Source of the DNA: Spirochaetia bacterium
Lineage (GTDB): Bacteria; Spirochaetota; UBA4802; UBA5550
DNA length: 64,000 bases
NCBI GenBank assembly: GCA_009885955.1
Contig: VFJS01000002.1
Coordinates: 274,178 to 338,177, forward strand
Direction of reading: 5' to 3'
Positions within the stretch are counted from its first letter, which is position 1; each line of letters opens with the position of its first letter. The position numbers and the translations under genes were made by a program. Below the pieces are notes generated by a model. It saw nothing but the letters and a program-made list of their open reading frames with translations, had not been told where the DNA came from and did no database searches. Below are positions 33,985 to 44,816 of this stretch, piece by piece.

Positions 33985-35436
33985 ATGATGACTCCAAAAG
34001 AATACATTGATAGTATAAAGAAACTTGATCTCACCGTGTACATGTCCGGCAGGCGCCTGGAGAACATAACTGAAGACCCGGTTCTCAGGCCATCCTTGAA
34101 TGCTGTTGCAGCCACATATTCATTGGCGCAAAACAGCGATTTTGAGGATTTACTTACGGCAACATCACACATAACCGGGAAAAAAATTAATCGTTTCACC
34201 CACATCCATCAGAATTCTGAAGACCTTGTAAAAAAAAGCAAAATGGGGAGATTGATTGGCTCGCAGACAGGGTGCTGCTTTCAGAGGTGCGTCGGAATGG
34301 ATGCCCTGAACGCCCTCTCAATCACTACCTATAATACCGACAAAAAGCATGGGACGGAATATAACAGGCGGTTTTTAAAGTTTCTTGAATATGTCCAGGA
34401 ACATGACCTTGTATGCGACGGCGCCATGACTGACCCCAAGGGAGACAGGTCCCTCCCCCCGCACAGGCAGAAGGATCCGGATATGTACCTCCGGATTGTT
34501 GATGAAAATAAAGATGGCATTTTTGTACGGGGAGCAAAGGTCCACCAGACCGGCGCGGTGAATTCCCATGAAATTATTGTCATGCCTACCATCTCGATGC
34601 GCGAAGAGGACAGGGATTATGCCGTGGCATTTGCCGTGCCGAGCGATACGAAGGGGATTACCTATATCATAGGCCGCCAGTCGTGCGACACCCGGAAGAT
34701 GGAAGGCGGCCTTATGGACCAGGGCAATCTCTTCTTCGGCGGTCATGAGGCAATGATAATTTTCGATGATGTCTTTGTCCCCAATGAAAGAATTTTTATG
34801 CTCAGGGAATTTGATTTTTCCGGTGAGCTTGTTGAAAAGTTTGCCTCATACCACAGGCAGAGCTATGCATGCAAGGCAGGCGTAGGCGATGTCCTCATTG
34901 GAGCAGCCCAGACAATTGCTGAATATAACGGCGCTGAAAAGGCATCCCACATAAAGGACAAGATCATCGAAATGAACCATCTGAACGAGACCATTTTCTG
35001 CGGCAGCATAGCCTGCGCAGCTGAAGGCCACAGGGAGCCAAGCGGTACATACATGGTGAATACCCTTCTGGCCAATGTTCACAAACAGAATGTCACAAGG
35101 TTCCCCTACGAGATTGCAAGGCTTGCCCAGGACATTTCCGGCGGGCTGATGGTTACCCTGCCGTCGGAAAAAGATTTAAAATCTCCCGTAACCGGCGCAT
35201 TGATTGATAAATATCTGAAAGGGAATGAGAACACCTCAACGGAAAACAGGATGAGGATTCTGCGGCTTATTGAAAATATAACGCTGGGCTCGGCAGCCGT
35301 AGGCTACCTGACTGAGTCAATGCATGGCGCAGGGTCTCCCCAGGCCCAGAGGATCATGATATCCAGGGAGGTGAATATCAGGGAAAAGCAGAAAGTTGCG
35401 AAGAGGCTCTGCGGCATCAGGGAGAATGAAAAATAA
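33985..35436 (+). CDS. abfD: 4-hydroxybutyryl-CoA dehydratase / vinylacetyl-CoA isomerase
   Basis: A 483-residue protein of the HpaB/AbfD flavoprotein family. AbfD converts 4-hydroxybutyryl-CoA to crotonyl-CoA by a ketyl-radical route using FAD and a [4Fe-4S] cluster. The cluster ligands known from Clostridium aminobutyricum (Cys99, Cys103, His292, Cys299) correspond here to Cys98 and Cys102 in CCFQRCVGMDAL, and to His290 and Cys296 in YHRQSYACKAGV. The active-site Thr (VHQTGAV), Glu255 (GGHEAM) and Tyr294 are present. The His-Cys distance is six here against seven in the published numbering. The spacing may matter (see findings). Presence of all ligands argues against a plain HpaB monooxygenase. 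It would feed crotonyl-CoA into the beta-oxidation genes nearby. GGAGG lies about ten bases before the ATG. Confidence 0.8.
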   Translation: MMTPKEYIDSIKKLDLTVYMSGRRLENITEDPVLRPSLNAVAATYSLAQNSDFEDLLTATSHITGKKINRFTHIHQNSEDLVKKSKMGRLIGSQTGCCFQRCVGMDALNALSITTYNTDKKHGTEYNRRFLKFLEYVQEHDLVCDGAMTDPKGDRSLPPHRQKDPDMYLRIVDENKDGIFVRGAKVHQTGAVNSHEIIVMPTISMREEDRDYAVAFAVPSDTKGITYIIGRQSCDTRKMEGGLMDQGNLFFGGHEAMIIFDDVFVPNERIFMLREFDFSGELVEKFASYHRQSYACKAGVGDVLIGAAQTIAEYNGAEKASHIKDKIIEMNHLNETIFCGSIACAAEGHREPSGTYMVNTLLANVHKQNVTRFPYEIARLAQDISGGLMVTLPSEKDLKSPVTGALIDKYLKGNENTSTENRMRILRLIENITLGSAAVGYLTESMHGAGSPQAQRIMISREVNIREKQKVAKRLCGIRENEK

Positions 35437-35455
35437 ATAGTATGCTATTTATTTT
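35430..35455. terminator. Bidirectional terminator-like hairpin over two stop codons
   Basis: An 11-bp perfect inverted repeat (aaaataaatag / ctatttatttt) with loop tatg lies between the convergent dehydratase and uup genes. It includes the stop codon of each. The A and T arms give a U-rich 3' end in both directions. AT-only stems are weak, so the strength is uncertain. Confidence 0.5.
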
Positions 35456-37247
35456 CCTTTTCATAAGCATCAAGGATCTCCCACCTGGAGAATATTTTTT
35501 CTATTGCACCATTGATACTATTGATTTCATTTTTCAGCATTGAAGCATCGGAACCCCTTTTCTGATAAAAAGTAGGGTCGGAAAGAGTTTCAAATATTTC
35601 CCTTTTCCTGTTTTCCATTACCTCAATGATGCCCGGAATTTCCTTAAGTTCATTTTTTTCCTTCATGGAGAGTTTTGTTTTAACTTTCTGAACTTCCTTT
35701 TTCCCCTTATCAACCGGGGAATTACTGTTTTTCTTTTGATCCGGACTTCTACTGGCAAGCCACTCATCATATCCGCCTGCGTATTCATTAACACTTCCAT
35801 CTGCATCAAAGGCAAAAACAGAATTTACTATATTATTGACAAATGTTCTATCGTGGCTCACGAGCAGAAGTGTGCCTTCATAATCAAGAAGAAGTTCTTC
35901 AAGAAGTTCAATTGTTTCTATATCAAGATCATTCGTGGGCTCATCCATCACGAGAAAGTTAAACGGCCGCGTGAAAAGCTTCGCAAGCATGATCCTGTTT
36001 TTTTCACCTCCGGAAAAAGTTTCCGCTTTCATATCAGCCATGGATGGAGGAATAAGAAAATCCTGGAGGTACCCTATGATATGTTTTTTCTTTCCATTGA
36101 AATCTATGATTTCCCTACCTCCCATGACATTTTCTTTCACAGAAAGTTTCGGATCAATTTGATTCCGCAGCTGGTCATAATACACAATCTGTATGCCGGA
36201 ACCTGTTTTAACAGTACCGGAATCGGGCTGCAAATCATTCAGAAGAAGCTTTATGAGCGTGCTTTTGCCGCAACCATTGGGCCCGATAATTCCAATTTTT
36301 GCGCCCCGGACAATTCTGGCTGAAAAATTCCGGATTATTTTTACCGAATCATAACCGAAAAAAATATCTTCAGCCTCGATAATCATTTTACCGGATATAT
36401 CGGCTCTCTGGAGCTGCATTCTTACACTGCCAGGGACTTCACGCCGCTCTGACCTTTCATTTCTCATTTTCTTTAAAGCGCTCACCCGCCCTTCATTCCT
36501 GGTACGCCTTGCTTTGATCCCCTTGCGAATCCAGACCTCCTCTGCAGCCAGTTTTTTGTCGAATAAGGCATTGAGAGTCTGTTCAGATTCGAGCCATGCC
36601 TCTTTTCTTTCAAGAAAAGTCTTGTAATTGCACTTCCAGTCGTAGAGCTTACCGCGGTCCAGTTCAATGATCCTGTTGGCGATCTTCTGCAGAAATGACC
36701 TGTCGTGAGTCACAAAAAATATTGTTTTCCTGTACCGCAGCAGAAAATCCTCGAGCCATAGAATCGAATCTATATCGAGATGATTCGTCGGCTCATCGAG
36801 CAGGAGGATATCAGGATCGCAGACAATTGCCCTTCCAAGGAGAACCTTCCGTTTCATCCCGGCTGAAAGATTTTCGAAGGAGAGAGTTTCATCGAGTTTC
36901 AGAATAGAGCAGATCCTGTCAATTTCATGAGTTTGGTTATGGTCAGGGGAATTTCCGGGATAACCCCGGTTCATCAAACCCGCTGCTATCACTTCATGAA
37001 TCGTGCCCTTAAGATCAGAAGGGACCTCCTGCCGGAGTATGGATGTCACCACTCCCTTTTCGCGGATGATGTCCCCGGAGTCAGGTTCAATTTCTCCATT
37101 TATCATTTTCATCATGGTGGATTTTCCTGCCCCGTTTCTGCCGAGGAGGCATATCTTTTCACCCTCGTGTATCTGGATGTTTATCCCGTCGAACAGAGGC
37201 GCAGAACCAAAATGCAGAACAAGATTTTGTATATTTAACAGTGCCAA
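35445..37247 (-). CDS. uup: ABC-F ATPase, Uup-like
   Basis: The 600-residue protein has two ABC ATPase domains in one chain without membrane segments. The first carries GRNGAGKST and LLLDEPTNHLDI, the second GPNGCGKST, FSGGEKNR and MDEPTNDLDI. Between them is the P-site tRNA-interaction linker region (WIRKGIKARRTRNEGRV), and at the end a coiled-coil domain (EIPGIIEVMENRKREIFETL) typical of Uup. ABC-F proteins act on the ribosome; Uup is also linked to resolving branched DNA and to limiting precise transposon excision. Start is set at the TTG 37247 (MALLNIQN), because AAGGA lies eight bases upstream and the family begins here. An upstream in-frame start adds 28 unrelated residues. Confidence 0.88.
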   Translation of the reverse strand: MALLNIQNLVLHFGSAPLFDGINIQIHEGEKICLLGRNGAGKSTMMKMINGEIEPDSGDIIREKGVVTSILRQEVPSDLKGTIHEVIAAGLMNRGYPGNSPDHNQTHEIDRICSILKLDETLSFENLSAGMKRKVLLGRAIVCDPDILLLDEPTNHLDIDSILWLEDFLLRYRKTIFFVTHDRSFLQKIANRIIELDRGKLYDWKCNYKTFLERKEAWLESEQTLNALFDKKLAAEEVWIRKGIKARRTRNEGRVSALKKMRNERSERREVPGSVRMQLQRADISGKMIIEAEDIFFGYDSVKIIRNFSARIVRGAKIGIIGPNGCGKSTLIKLLLNDLQPDSGTVKTGSGIQIVYYDQLRNQIDPKLSVKENVMGGREIIDFNGKKKHIIGYLQDFLIPPSMADMKAETFSGGEKNRIMLAKLFTRPFNFLVMDEPTNDLDIETIELLEELLLDYEGTLLLVSHDRTFVNNIVNSVFAFDADGSVNEYAGGYDEWLASRSPDQKKNSNSPVDKGKKEVQKVKTKLSMKEKNELKEIPGIIEVMENRKREIFETLSDPTFYQKRGSDASMLKNEINSINGAIEKIFSRWEILDAYEKENK

Positions 37248-37741
37248 TTTTTTTCCTTCTATGCGTTTAAAAGTAAATTCACCGATTAGCCATCTATACC
37301 TGAGCTGGTTTTGAGCAGAATAGCGCTTCACGATGAAAGATTTAATCTGAGATGTTTACGTCAAGAAGAAAAAATTAAACATTAAGATTCATGGGAGGGA
37401 TATTCGAAATTAAAAAAATACATTCTGATTTTTTTTCGATTTTCCAGATCACATTTTCTCATTTAATAGTCTATTATTGAAAATTTTAATATTTTAAAGA
37501 TGTCAAAAAATTATGGAATAAAAAATTTATAGCTTCAATCGTCCCCAGCTTTGCACATCGCGCCCTTTTTTAGGGCGCGATGTGCAAAGCCCGAGAAGCG
37601 ACAGCGACGAAACGGCTGCGTTGTGTTGTGCGACGCTGTTTGCCCTTGTATCGCCTGCTGGGAACATGTTGTGAAAGTACTGTGTCAACAAGTCATCCCA
37701 TTCATTGAATTACGATCCAGAAACTCTCGAAACCCCTTTTT
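37248..37741. other. Intergenic region with a perfect 19-bp hairpin
   Basis: The ~490 bp between uup and katG have AT-rich sequence on the uup side and a G+C-rich block (about 37540-37720) on the katG side. The G+C-rich block begins with the perfect hairpin described separately and then reads gcgacagcgacgaaacggctg with no supported gene. This block differs in composition from both neighbours and looks like a remnant of a repeat or mobile element. Confidence 0.45.
37548..37590. repeat. Perfect 19-bp inverted repeat (hairpin)
   Basis: The arms gctttgcacatcgcgccct (37548-37566) and agggcgcgatgtgcaaagc (37572-37590) are fully complementary, with a five-T loop. No T-run follows on either strand, so it is not a standard intrinsic terminator. 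It lies about 150 bp beyond the katG stop. A REP-like palindrome or a transposon-end remnant is more likely than a terminator. Confidence 0.65.
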
Positions 37742-39964
<2,223 letters not shown>

Positions 39965-40036
39965 TTAAATATTTTGTGAATGAACCACCCCAGCCGAATT
40001 TAACCCTATTGGCTGAGTAATGTTAAATAAAAAAAA

Positions 40037-40435
40037 TTAAGCCTTCTTATTCTTTTTACATTTTTCACAAATACCATAAAATTGAATCGTATGACTCGTT
40101 ATGGTGTGCTTTGATATTTTTTGAGCGTTCTTTGTTATTGATTCCTGAACGGGCATGATAAAATCACTTACGGTATTGCATTTTTCACATATAATATGAT
40201 AGTGTATTTGTATCATTGCATCAAAATGTTCAATCCTGTCGCCAAAATCACGGCCTATAATAAATCCCTGTTCTATTAATATGCGGATATTTCTATATAC
40301 ATTTCCAATGCTTAGTGATTTAATTTCATTTTTTAAAATTTCATATATATTTTGTGCAGTTGGATGCTCCGAACTTTTTTGTATTAGTTCGAAAATCCTT
40401 TCACGCTGATTGCTTTTTTTTCTGATTCGTTTCAT
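40037..40435 (-). CDS. perR: Peroxide-responsive Fur-family repressor PerR
   Basis: The 132-residue regulator starts at ATG 40435 (MKRIRKKSNQRERI); a longer frame reads into the promoter. It has the Fur-family DNA-binding wing and the metal site: His24 (SEHPTAQ), Asp72 (EHFD), His78 and His80 (IHYHIICEKC), and Asp91 (TVSDF). In Bacillus PerR the equivalent of Asp91 (Asp104) separates PerR from Fur, and the equivalents of His24 and His78 are oxidised by peroxide. Four Cys (CEKC and CEKCKK) form the structural zinc site. All are present. It is predicted to repress katG and itself until peroxide oxidises the iron-bound form. The upstream operator is described separately. Confidence 0.85.
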   Translation of the reverse strand: MKRIRKKSNQRERIFELIQKSSEHPTAQNIYEILKNEIKSLSIGNVYRNIRILIEQGFIIGRDFGDRIEHFDAMIQIHYHIICEKCNTVSDFIMPVQESITKNAQKISKHTITSHTIQFYGICEKCKKNKKA

Positions 40436-40438
40436 ATT

Positions 40439-40480
40439 GATAATGATTCTTAATATTAATAATATAAAATTTATTGTCAA
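40439..40480 (-). promoter_or_regulatory. perR-katG promoter with Fur/PerR box
   Basis: On the minus strand, TTGACA (40480-40475) lies 16 bases before TAATAT (40458-40453), a good sigma-70 promoter. Over the -10 and just downstream is a Fur-type box; read on the plus strand it is gataatgattcttaatatta (40439-40457). This matches the first nine bases of the classic Fur consensus and contains the palindrome ttaatattaa. Repressor binding there would block RNA polymerase. Confidence 0.6.
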
Positions 40481-40559
40481 GCAAAAATTGAAATTTTAAG
40501 GTCACAGTAAGGCCGAAAATATCGTGTACTGCTTGTGAGGGTCAATACCATAAAATCTT

Positions 40560-40841
40560 GTGTACATATCAGCCTCACCTCTATTAATTTTCCCCTTGAC
40601 TTTAGAATATCCTGGGAGTACCATGTGCATAAGCATGGAGGATATCATTGAGAATGGCGGGGCTGATTATATTTCACTATCCAGGGCATTGATTAGAGAT
40701 CCCGGCTTCCCTGGAAAAATAAAGGAAGGGAGCAGAGAAATCTCCAGATGCATTCACTGCAACCATTGCATCCATTATCTGTCCATTGCCCCTCTGCGCT
40801 GCTATAACGGGAAAAGAATTAAAGGCAGCTCTAAAATTTAG
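40560..40841 (+). pseudogene. C-terminal fragment of Old Yellow Enzyme-family oxidoreductase
   Basis: The frame corresponds only to the end of NADH:flavin oxidoreductases: SMEDIIENGGADYISLSRALI is the last strand and helix of the TIM barrel. It is followed by RCIHCNHCIH, which in 2,4-dienoyl-CoA reductase-type enzymes provides the cysteines of a [4Fe-4S] cluster, and PLRCYNGK. The first ~300 residues and the whole C-terminal FAD/NAD domain are absent. No conserved start exists at the front. It is a decayed remnant, in the same state as the beta-lactamase fragment at 9907. Confidence 0.6.
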
Positions 40842-41020
40842 AATTTTCAATATTACGATATCAAAAATTCTGGTCTTCTCCGATAGTTGCGCCTTCGTCT
40901 GCATCCATATAGTATATTGAATACCTGTGATAAAAAAAACAGCCGGTAAAAAAATATAAAATTAGTGCAATAATTTTCAATCCAGTACGTCTACATATTT
41001 ATGAACAGTGAAGGTAGCTT

Positions 41021-41551
41021 TTGAAAACAATCGCCGAGTTTTTTAAAACAGAATACGGCAGAATGCAGAGATTCGTAACCGGCCTTATTGACAATGAAGC
41101 AGACAGGGATGCCGAAGATATCATCCAGGATGTTATGCTGAATATCTTTAGCGCAACTGATGTAACAAGGCCGATTCAGAATCTTTCATCGTACGTTTAT
41201 GGCGCGTTGAGGAACAGAGTTATCGATCTATTGCGAAAGCGGCGCTTCGATGTTTCAATCGATGCGCCGGTTGCCGGAGAAGAGGGAGTGTCCCTGGCCG
41301 ATATTCTTTCCGATGCGCGCTATGATACGGTTTCAGATTTCGAAAAAGATGAAATCAGGCAGCGGATCATGGAAGCCATCGCCACTCTTAAAGAAGATGA
41401 ACAGATGATTATCATCATGACTGACTTCGAGGGAAGGTCTTTCAGGGAGATATCGGAAAACACGGGAGAACCTGTTGGAACTCTCCTGTCAAGGAAGTCC
41501 CGGGCGATCAAAAAAATCGAGAAAAAACTTGCTTACCTGTTCAAAGAATAA
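41021..41551 (+). CDS. ECF-type RNA polymerase sigma factor
   Basis: A 176-residue sigma-70 family protein with region 2 (DAEDIIQDVMLNIF, then YVYGALRNRVIDLLRKRR) and region 4 (LKEDEQMIIIMTDFEGRSFREI, followed by the recognition helix EPVGTLLSRKSRAIKKI). Regions 1 and 3 are missing, as in extracytoplasmic-function sigmas. The start codon is TTG at 41021, the only start consistent with the aagg six bases upstream; an ATG at 41001 hits a stop after seven codons. A weak start may keep the sigma level low. The downstream membrane protein gene begins at its stop and may act as its partner. No zinc-binding anti-sigma motif is visible there. Confidence 0.8.
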   Translation: MKTIAEFFKTEYGRMQRFVTGLIDNEADRDAEDIIQDVMLNIFSATDVTRPIQNLSSYVYGALRNRVIDLLRKRRFDVSIDAPVAGEEGVSLADILSDARYDTVSDFEKDEIRQRIMEAIATLKEDEQMIIIMTDFEGRSFREISENTGEPVGTLLSRKSRAIKKIEKKLAYLFKE

Positions 41552-41562
41552 TGGAGGATAAA

Positions 41563-41967
41563 ATGGAAAAATTACATGGACGAAAATTATTCAAAATAGC
41601 CGGAATGGTTTTTGCCGGGATTGGATTTGCAGTATTGTTTGCATTTGCCTTCGGGCTAGTTGTTCAGCATCTTTGGAATTACCTCATACCCGACTTGTTC
41701 GGTTTGAAGGCAATCACCTACTGGCAGGCCTTCGCACTTGTGATCCTTTTAAAAATTCTATTCGGCGCCTTTGGTTCACACTTCGGCCATCATGGGCGCA
41801 GCAGGTGGCGTACATGGCCACATCAGGGCTGCAATGAATACCGGGATTGGAATATTCCCCGTGAAAACAAACAGTACTATAAGGATTTCTGGAGAGATGA
41901 GGGATGCAAAGCCTTCGAGGAATATGTAAAGAGGGTTGAATCCGCCGTGAAGAGCCCCGGGGAATAG
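41563..41967 (+). CDS. Small two-helix membrane protein paired with ECF sigma factor
   Basis: The 134-residue product starts at ATG 41563 with ggagg five bases upstream; an ATG at 41551 overlaps the sigma stop codon and would add four residues. Two hydrophobic helices are followed by a His/Arg/Gly-rich turn (FGSHFGHHGRSRWRTWP) and a charged amphipathic tail with two Cys. This topology would place about 80 residues on one side of the membrane. No HxxxCxxC anti-sigma motif is present. Being tightly coupled with the sigma gene, it may be its regulator or its main target; either is inference. I do not recognise the family. Confidence 0.6.
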   Translation: MEKLHGRKLFKIAGMVFAGIGFAVLFAFAFGLVVQHLWNYLIPDLFGLKAITYWQAFALVILLKILFGAFGSHFGHHGRSRWRTWPHQGCNEYRDWNIPRENKQYYKDFWRDEGCKAFEEYVKRVESAVKSPGE

Positions 41968-41980
41968 CATCCCGGTATCA

Positions 41981-42010
41981 CCTGGTGAGGGATTGAAATC
42001 CTTCACCAGG
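41981..42010. terminator. Strong hairpin between convergent genes
   Basis: The arms cctggtgagggat (41981-41993) and atccttcaccagg (41998-42010) pair at 12 of 13 positions plus a G-T wobble, with loop tgaa. It lies 14 bases after the stop of the membrane protein gene and overlaps the end of the convergent phosphatase pseudogene. No T-run follows, so it would be a weak intrinsic terminator or a 3'-end protecting hairpin. Confidence 0.5.
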
Positions 42011-42287
42011 ATATTCCCGTTACAAATCTTTTATCCTCCTGATGTATTTCCCATGAAACAACCATGTCCCTCTGCTCATCAGTCTGCAGTGACTCACACA
42101 CGGTGCCGGTGCGCCCGATGCCTCCACGGCAGTGAACATAGACAGGCCTCTTTTCATTAATGGAACGGTCAATATCATCGTGAACCCCGCCCGGGATTGC
42201 TGTCTCCGGGACACATCCGGCTAAAAACATGCCGGAGATTACCCGGTAGGTATTATCAAATGGAAGCAAAGGATTTAAACTACTCAT
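42003..42287 (-). pseudogene. Dual-specificity/tyrosine phosphatase gene with internal deletions
   Basis: The frame keeps three separated parts of a ~165-residue phosphatase: the N-terminal NTYRVISGMFLAGCVPE, the signature VYVHCRGGIGRTGTV (HCx5R loop with Cys and Arg), and the C-terminal TDEQRDMVVSWE. The ~65 residues between parts one and two (general-acid Asp loop) and ~35 between parts two and three are gone, without frameshift. It begins ten bases after the histidine-kinase stop. The protein could be made, but without the acid loop it is probably inactive. Confidence 0.6.
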
Positions 42288-42297
42288 GGTTTCGGGA

Positions 42298-44679
42298 CTA
42301 ACCCCTTTTCTCAAGAGCAAAGAATATTTCAGCCAGGACCCCCCCTTCAGCGCGGTTATTCACAGATACATCGGATATTTTAAAATGATATTTCAGCATG
42401 TTCCGTATATTCCCCAGGGTCCTGGAAAAAATATCCTCCTTCTGCAGGCCGGAACCATCATCCTCTATCATAATCCTGACAAATGTCCCGTCGTTTACCG
42501 CCTTTATGCTGACTTTCCCGCCCCCGGGTTTATTTCTTATACCATGCTTGATTGAATTTTCAGCGATGGGCTGAATCGTCAGAGGAGGTATCACTACATC
42601 GCTGAAATCACCTGTTTTTTCAATGTGAAACCGTACGGTTTCAGGAAACCTGAGGCATTCAAATTTCAGGTAATTGTTGATAAATTCCCACTCTTTTTCA
42701 AAGGGGACAAGTGCATGGAAAGACATGTCCATTAAATATCTGAGGATGTCTGCAAGCATGAGGATCGCTTTATCGGCCTTTTCCGTGTCCCTGTCCTTGC
42801 TAAGAAAGGAGTGTATCGTATTGATTGCGTTAAAAAGGAAATGGGGGTTTGTCCTGTCCTGTAATATCCTGTAACTCGACTCTTCATATTTTTTTACCGT
42901 GCGCCTGAGGGTCACGAGGGTGTTGACCCTGGAGAGGAGCTCCCTTTTGTCAAAGGGCTTGGACAGGTAATCGTTCGCGCCGTACTCAAAGGCGGTTACA
43001 AGATCGGGTATCTGGTTTCTGGCCGTGACCATGATAATAGGGAGTTCATGGAGGGAAAACCTGCTCCTGATAATTCCGCACGCCTCGTATCCCGACATCC
43101 CGGGCATCATAACATCGAGGAGGATGATATCTGGAACCTTTGATTTTTCAAGATATTCCAGGGCCATGGGGCCGCTCGGCACGGACATTACGCTGTATCC
43201 TGCCTGTCGAAGCTGATTTTCAATAACTCGCTGATTAACCGGATCATCATCAACAACAAGGACTGAAGCTTTTTTACTTTCGTTCCCGTTGTCCCACGCA
43301 TACATATCGGGAATTTTCCCGGCCGCCATAATTCCCCTGCCGCCACTGATGATGACATCAGCAATTCCTTCAATGCCCTGGAGGCGTGTTTCCAACACCT
43401 TAGATGCCGCGGCCGGAATATCATCCTTCATCCTATTCTGTGATAACAGCATTTCATGGGACTTTTCAAGATCAATATGAACTCTGGCAGTGCGGTATGC
43501 CAGGGCAATTGCATAGATTATTACTGCAGAGGAGAAGGCTTCAGCTACCGGAGGCTCAAATTGTATCAACCCGGCAATGGAGACGGCGCTGATAATCAAG
43601 GTCACTGATACTAATAAAACGCCTGCCAGCATGGCGTATGCAAAGGGTTTTTTTACTTTTACAGCCATGCTGCAGATATATACGCCATAGAAAGAGACAG
43701 GTACCAGGCTGATCAGGCATGGTTCATAGGTATATCGTAAAAAATAGTAAATGCCGCCGGTAACAATGAATTCGCCAAACACTGATACTGTCACCATGAA
43801 ATAGATTGCCGCTATAATCCCGGGTATCCTGTTATCCGGGAAATGCAAAAATGATTTAAGGAATAATAACAGAAAAGGGGGAAATAATAAAAGTCCTGCA
43901 TAGGTTAACCCTAGATACATAAACTTGAAATCAAGAAACCATAAAATCAAACCCTTGTATCCGAGGATAACCATTCCAAGTGACAGGGCAAGGCCGGAAT
44001 AATAAAGAGAGAAGATGTCGCTTTTCCTGACAAGAAAATAAAAAAAGAAATACAGCGCTAAAAAGATATATCCCGCGGCGGGAATGGCGCTCCAGAGGAT
44101 ATATGAAATCCATTTTTGTTCAATTACCGTATTCGGGCCTATATAAAATTTATCGGAACCCAAACCTCTTCCTTCCGGCGGACCTGTCCTGACGCACAGC
44201 AGGTTGTTGCCCGGTTGAATCAGGCGCGCAGGTATTGAAAAAATTCCAGGCCTCCAGCTGATCGCCTCTGTTTTACCTTTTAATGCAAAACGCCCTGTTT
44301 CATGTACTACTTGTTCATTAAAATAATATTGAGCGTCCCTTCCATGGACAGGGATAAATAAGGAGAGTTCTTTGATATTTTCGTTGATACGCAGGTTTAT
44401 CCTGTGCCATGAATTTCCATCGTATTCACCGTACCCTTCTAACTGACTCCAGGACATAGCGATATTGGAATAGCTCCAGAGTTTGAGATCAATAGTGAAC
44501 TTCCTGTTTTCGGGATTGTCATCGGCCCTGGAGAGCCACACCTGGGGGAGCTCATATAATTTTTTTTCATCAATATTAATTGATGTATTGTCTTTGACGG
44601 AATATGCATAATAGGGCAGGGAAAATAAAAAAATTGCCAGGAACAGAAAAATCGAATATTTTGTTGATCGTTTATTCAT
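42298..44679 (-). CDS. 7TMR-DISM receptor with REC and LytS-type histidine kinase domains
   Basis: A 793-residue sensor. After a signal sequence comes a periplasmic beta domain (about 25-190, sugar-binding-like, WYSxLEGYGEYDGNSWHRINL part visible). Seven hydrophobic helices (about 195-395) follow, the 7TMR-DISM pattern. Next is a receiver domain (SVLVVDDDPVNQ, phosphorylatable Asp in IILLDVMMPGMSG, Lys in YLSKPFDKREL). It ends in a LytS-family kinase: the phospho-His in NPHFLFNAINTI and an ATPase N-box IAENSIKHGI. A REC placed before the kinase, not after it, suggests that the kinase responds to a separate histidine kinase; the 939-residue protein at 48900 is a candidate. No partner response regulator is adjacent. 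Confidence 0.85.
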   Translation of the reverse strand: MNKRSTKYSIFLFLAIFLFSLPYYAYSVKDNTSINIDEKKLYELPQVWLSRADDNPENRKFTIDLKLWSYSNIAMSWSQLEGYGEYDGNSWHRINLRINENIKELSLFIPVHGRDAQYYFNEQVVHETGRFALKGKTEAISWRPGIFSIPARLIQPGNNLLCVRTGPPEGRGLGSDKFYIGPNTVIEQKWISYILWSAIPAAGYIFLALYFFFYFLVRKSDIFSLYYSGLALSLGMVILGYKGLILWFLDFKFMYLGLTYAGLLLFPPFLLLFLKSFLHFPDNRIPGIIAAIYFMVTVSVFGEFIVTGGIYYFLRYTYEPCLISLVPVSFYGVYICSMAVKVKKPFAYAMLAGVLLVSVTLIISAVSIAGLIQFEPPVAEAFSSAVIIYAIALAYRTARVHIDLEKSHEMLLSQNRMKDDIPAAASKVLETRLQGIEGIADVIISGGRGIMAAGKIPDMYAWDNGNESKKASVLVVDDDPVNQRVIENQLRQAGYSVMSVPSGPMALEYLEKSKVPDIILLDVMMPGMSGYEACGIIRSRFSLHELPIIMVTARNQIPDLVTAFEYGANDYLSKPFDKRELLSRVNTLVTLRRTVKKYEESSYRILQDRTNPHFLFNAINTIHSFLSKDRDTEKADKAILMLADILRYLMDMSFHALVPFEKEWEFINNYLKFECLRFPETVRFHIEKTGDFSDVVIPPLTIQPIAENSIKHGIRNKPGGGKVSIKAVNDGTFVRIMIEDDGSGLQKEDIFSRTLGNIRNMLKYHFKISDVSVNNRAEGGVLAEIFFALEKRG

Positions 44680-44816
44680 TATAAAAACAGATTTGAACAG
44701 CAGGGAACCATGAATAACTGAAACAGGAAGTTCCCTTGATATTATACATGCTGAAAATAATCAGAATTTTAAAATTAGAATAATACATTTATAAAATTCT
44801 GATTATTAGAAGTTTT

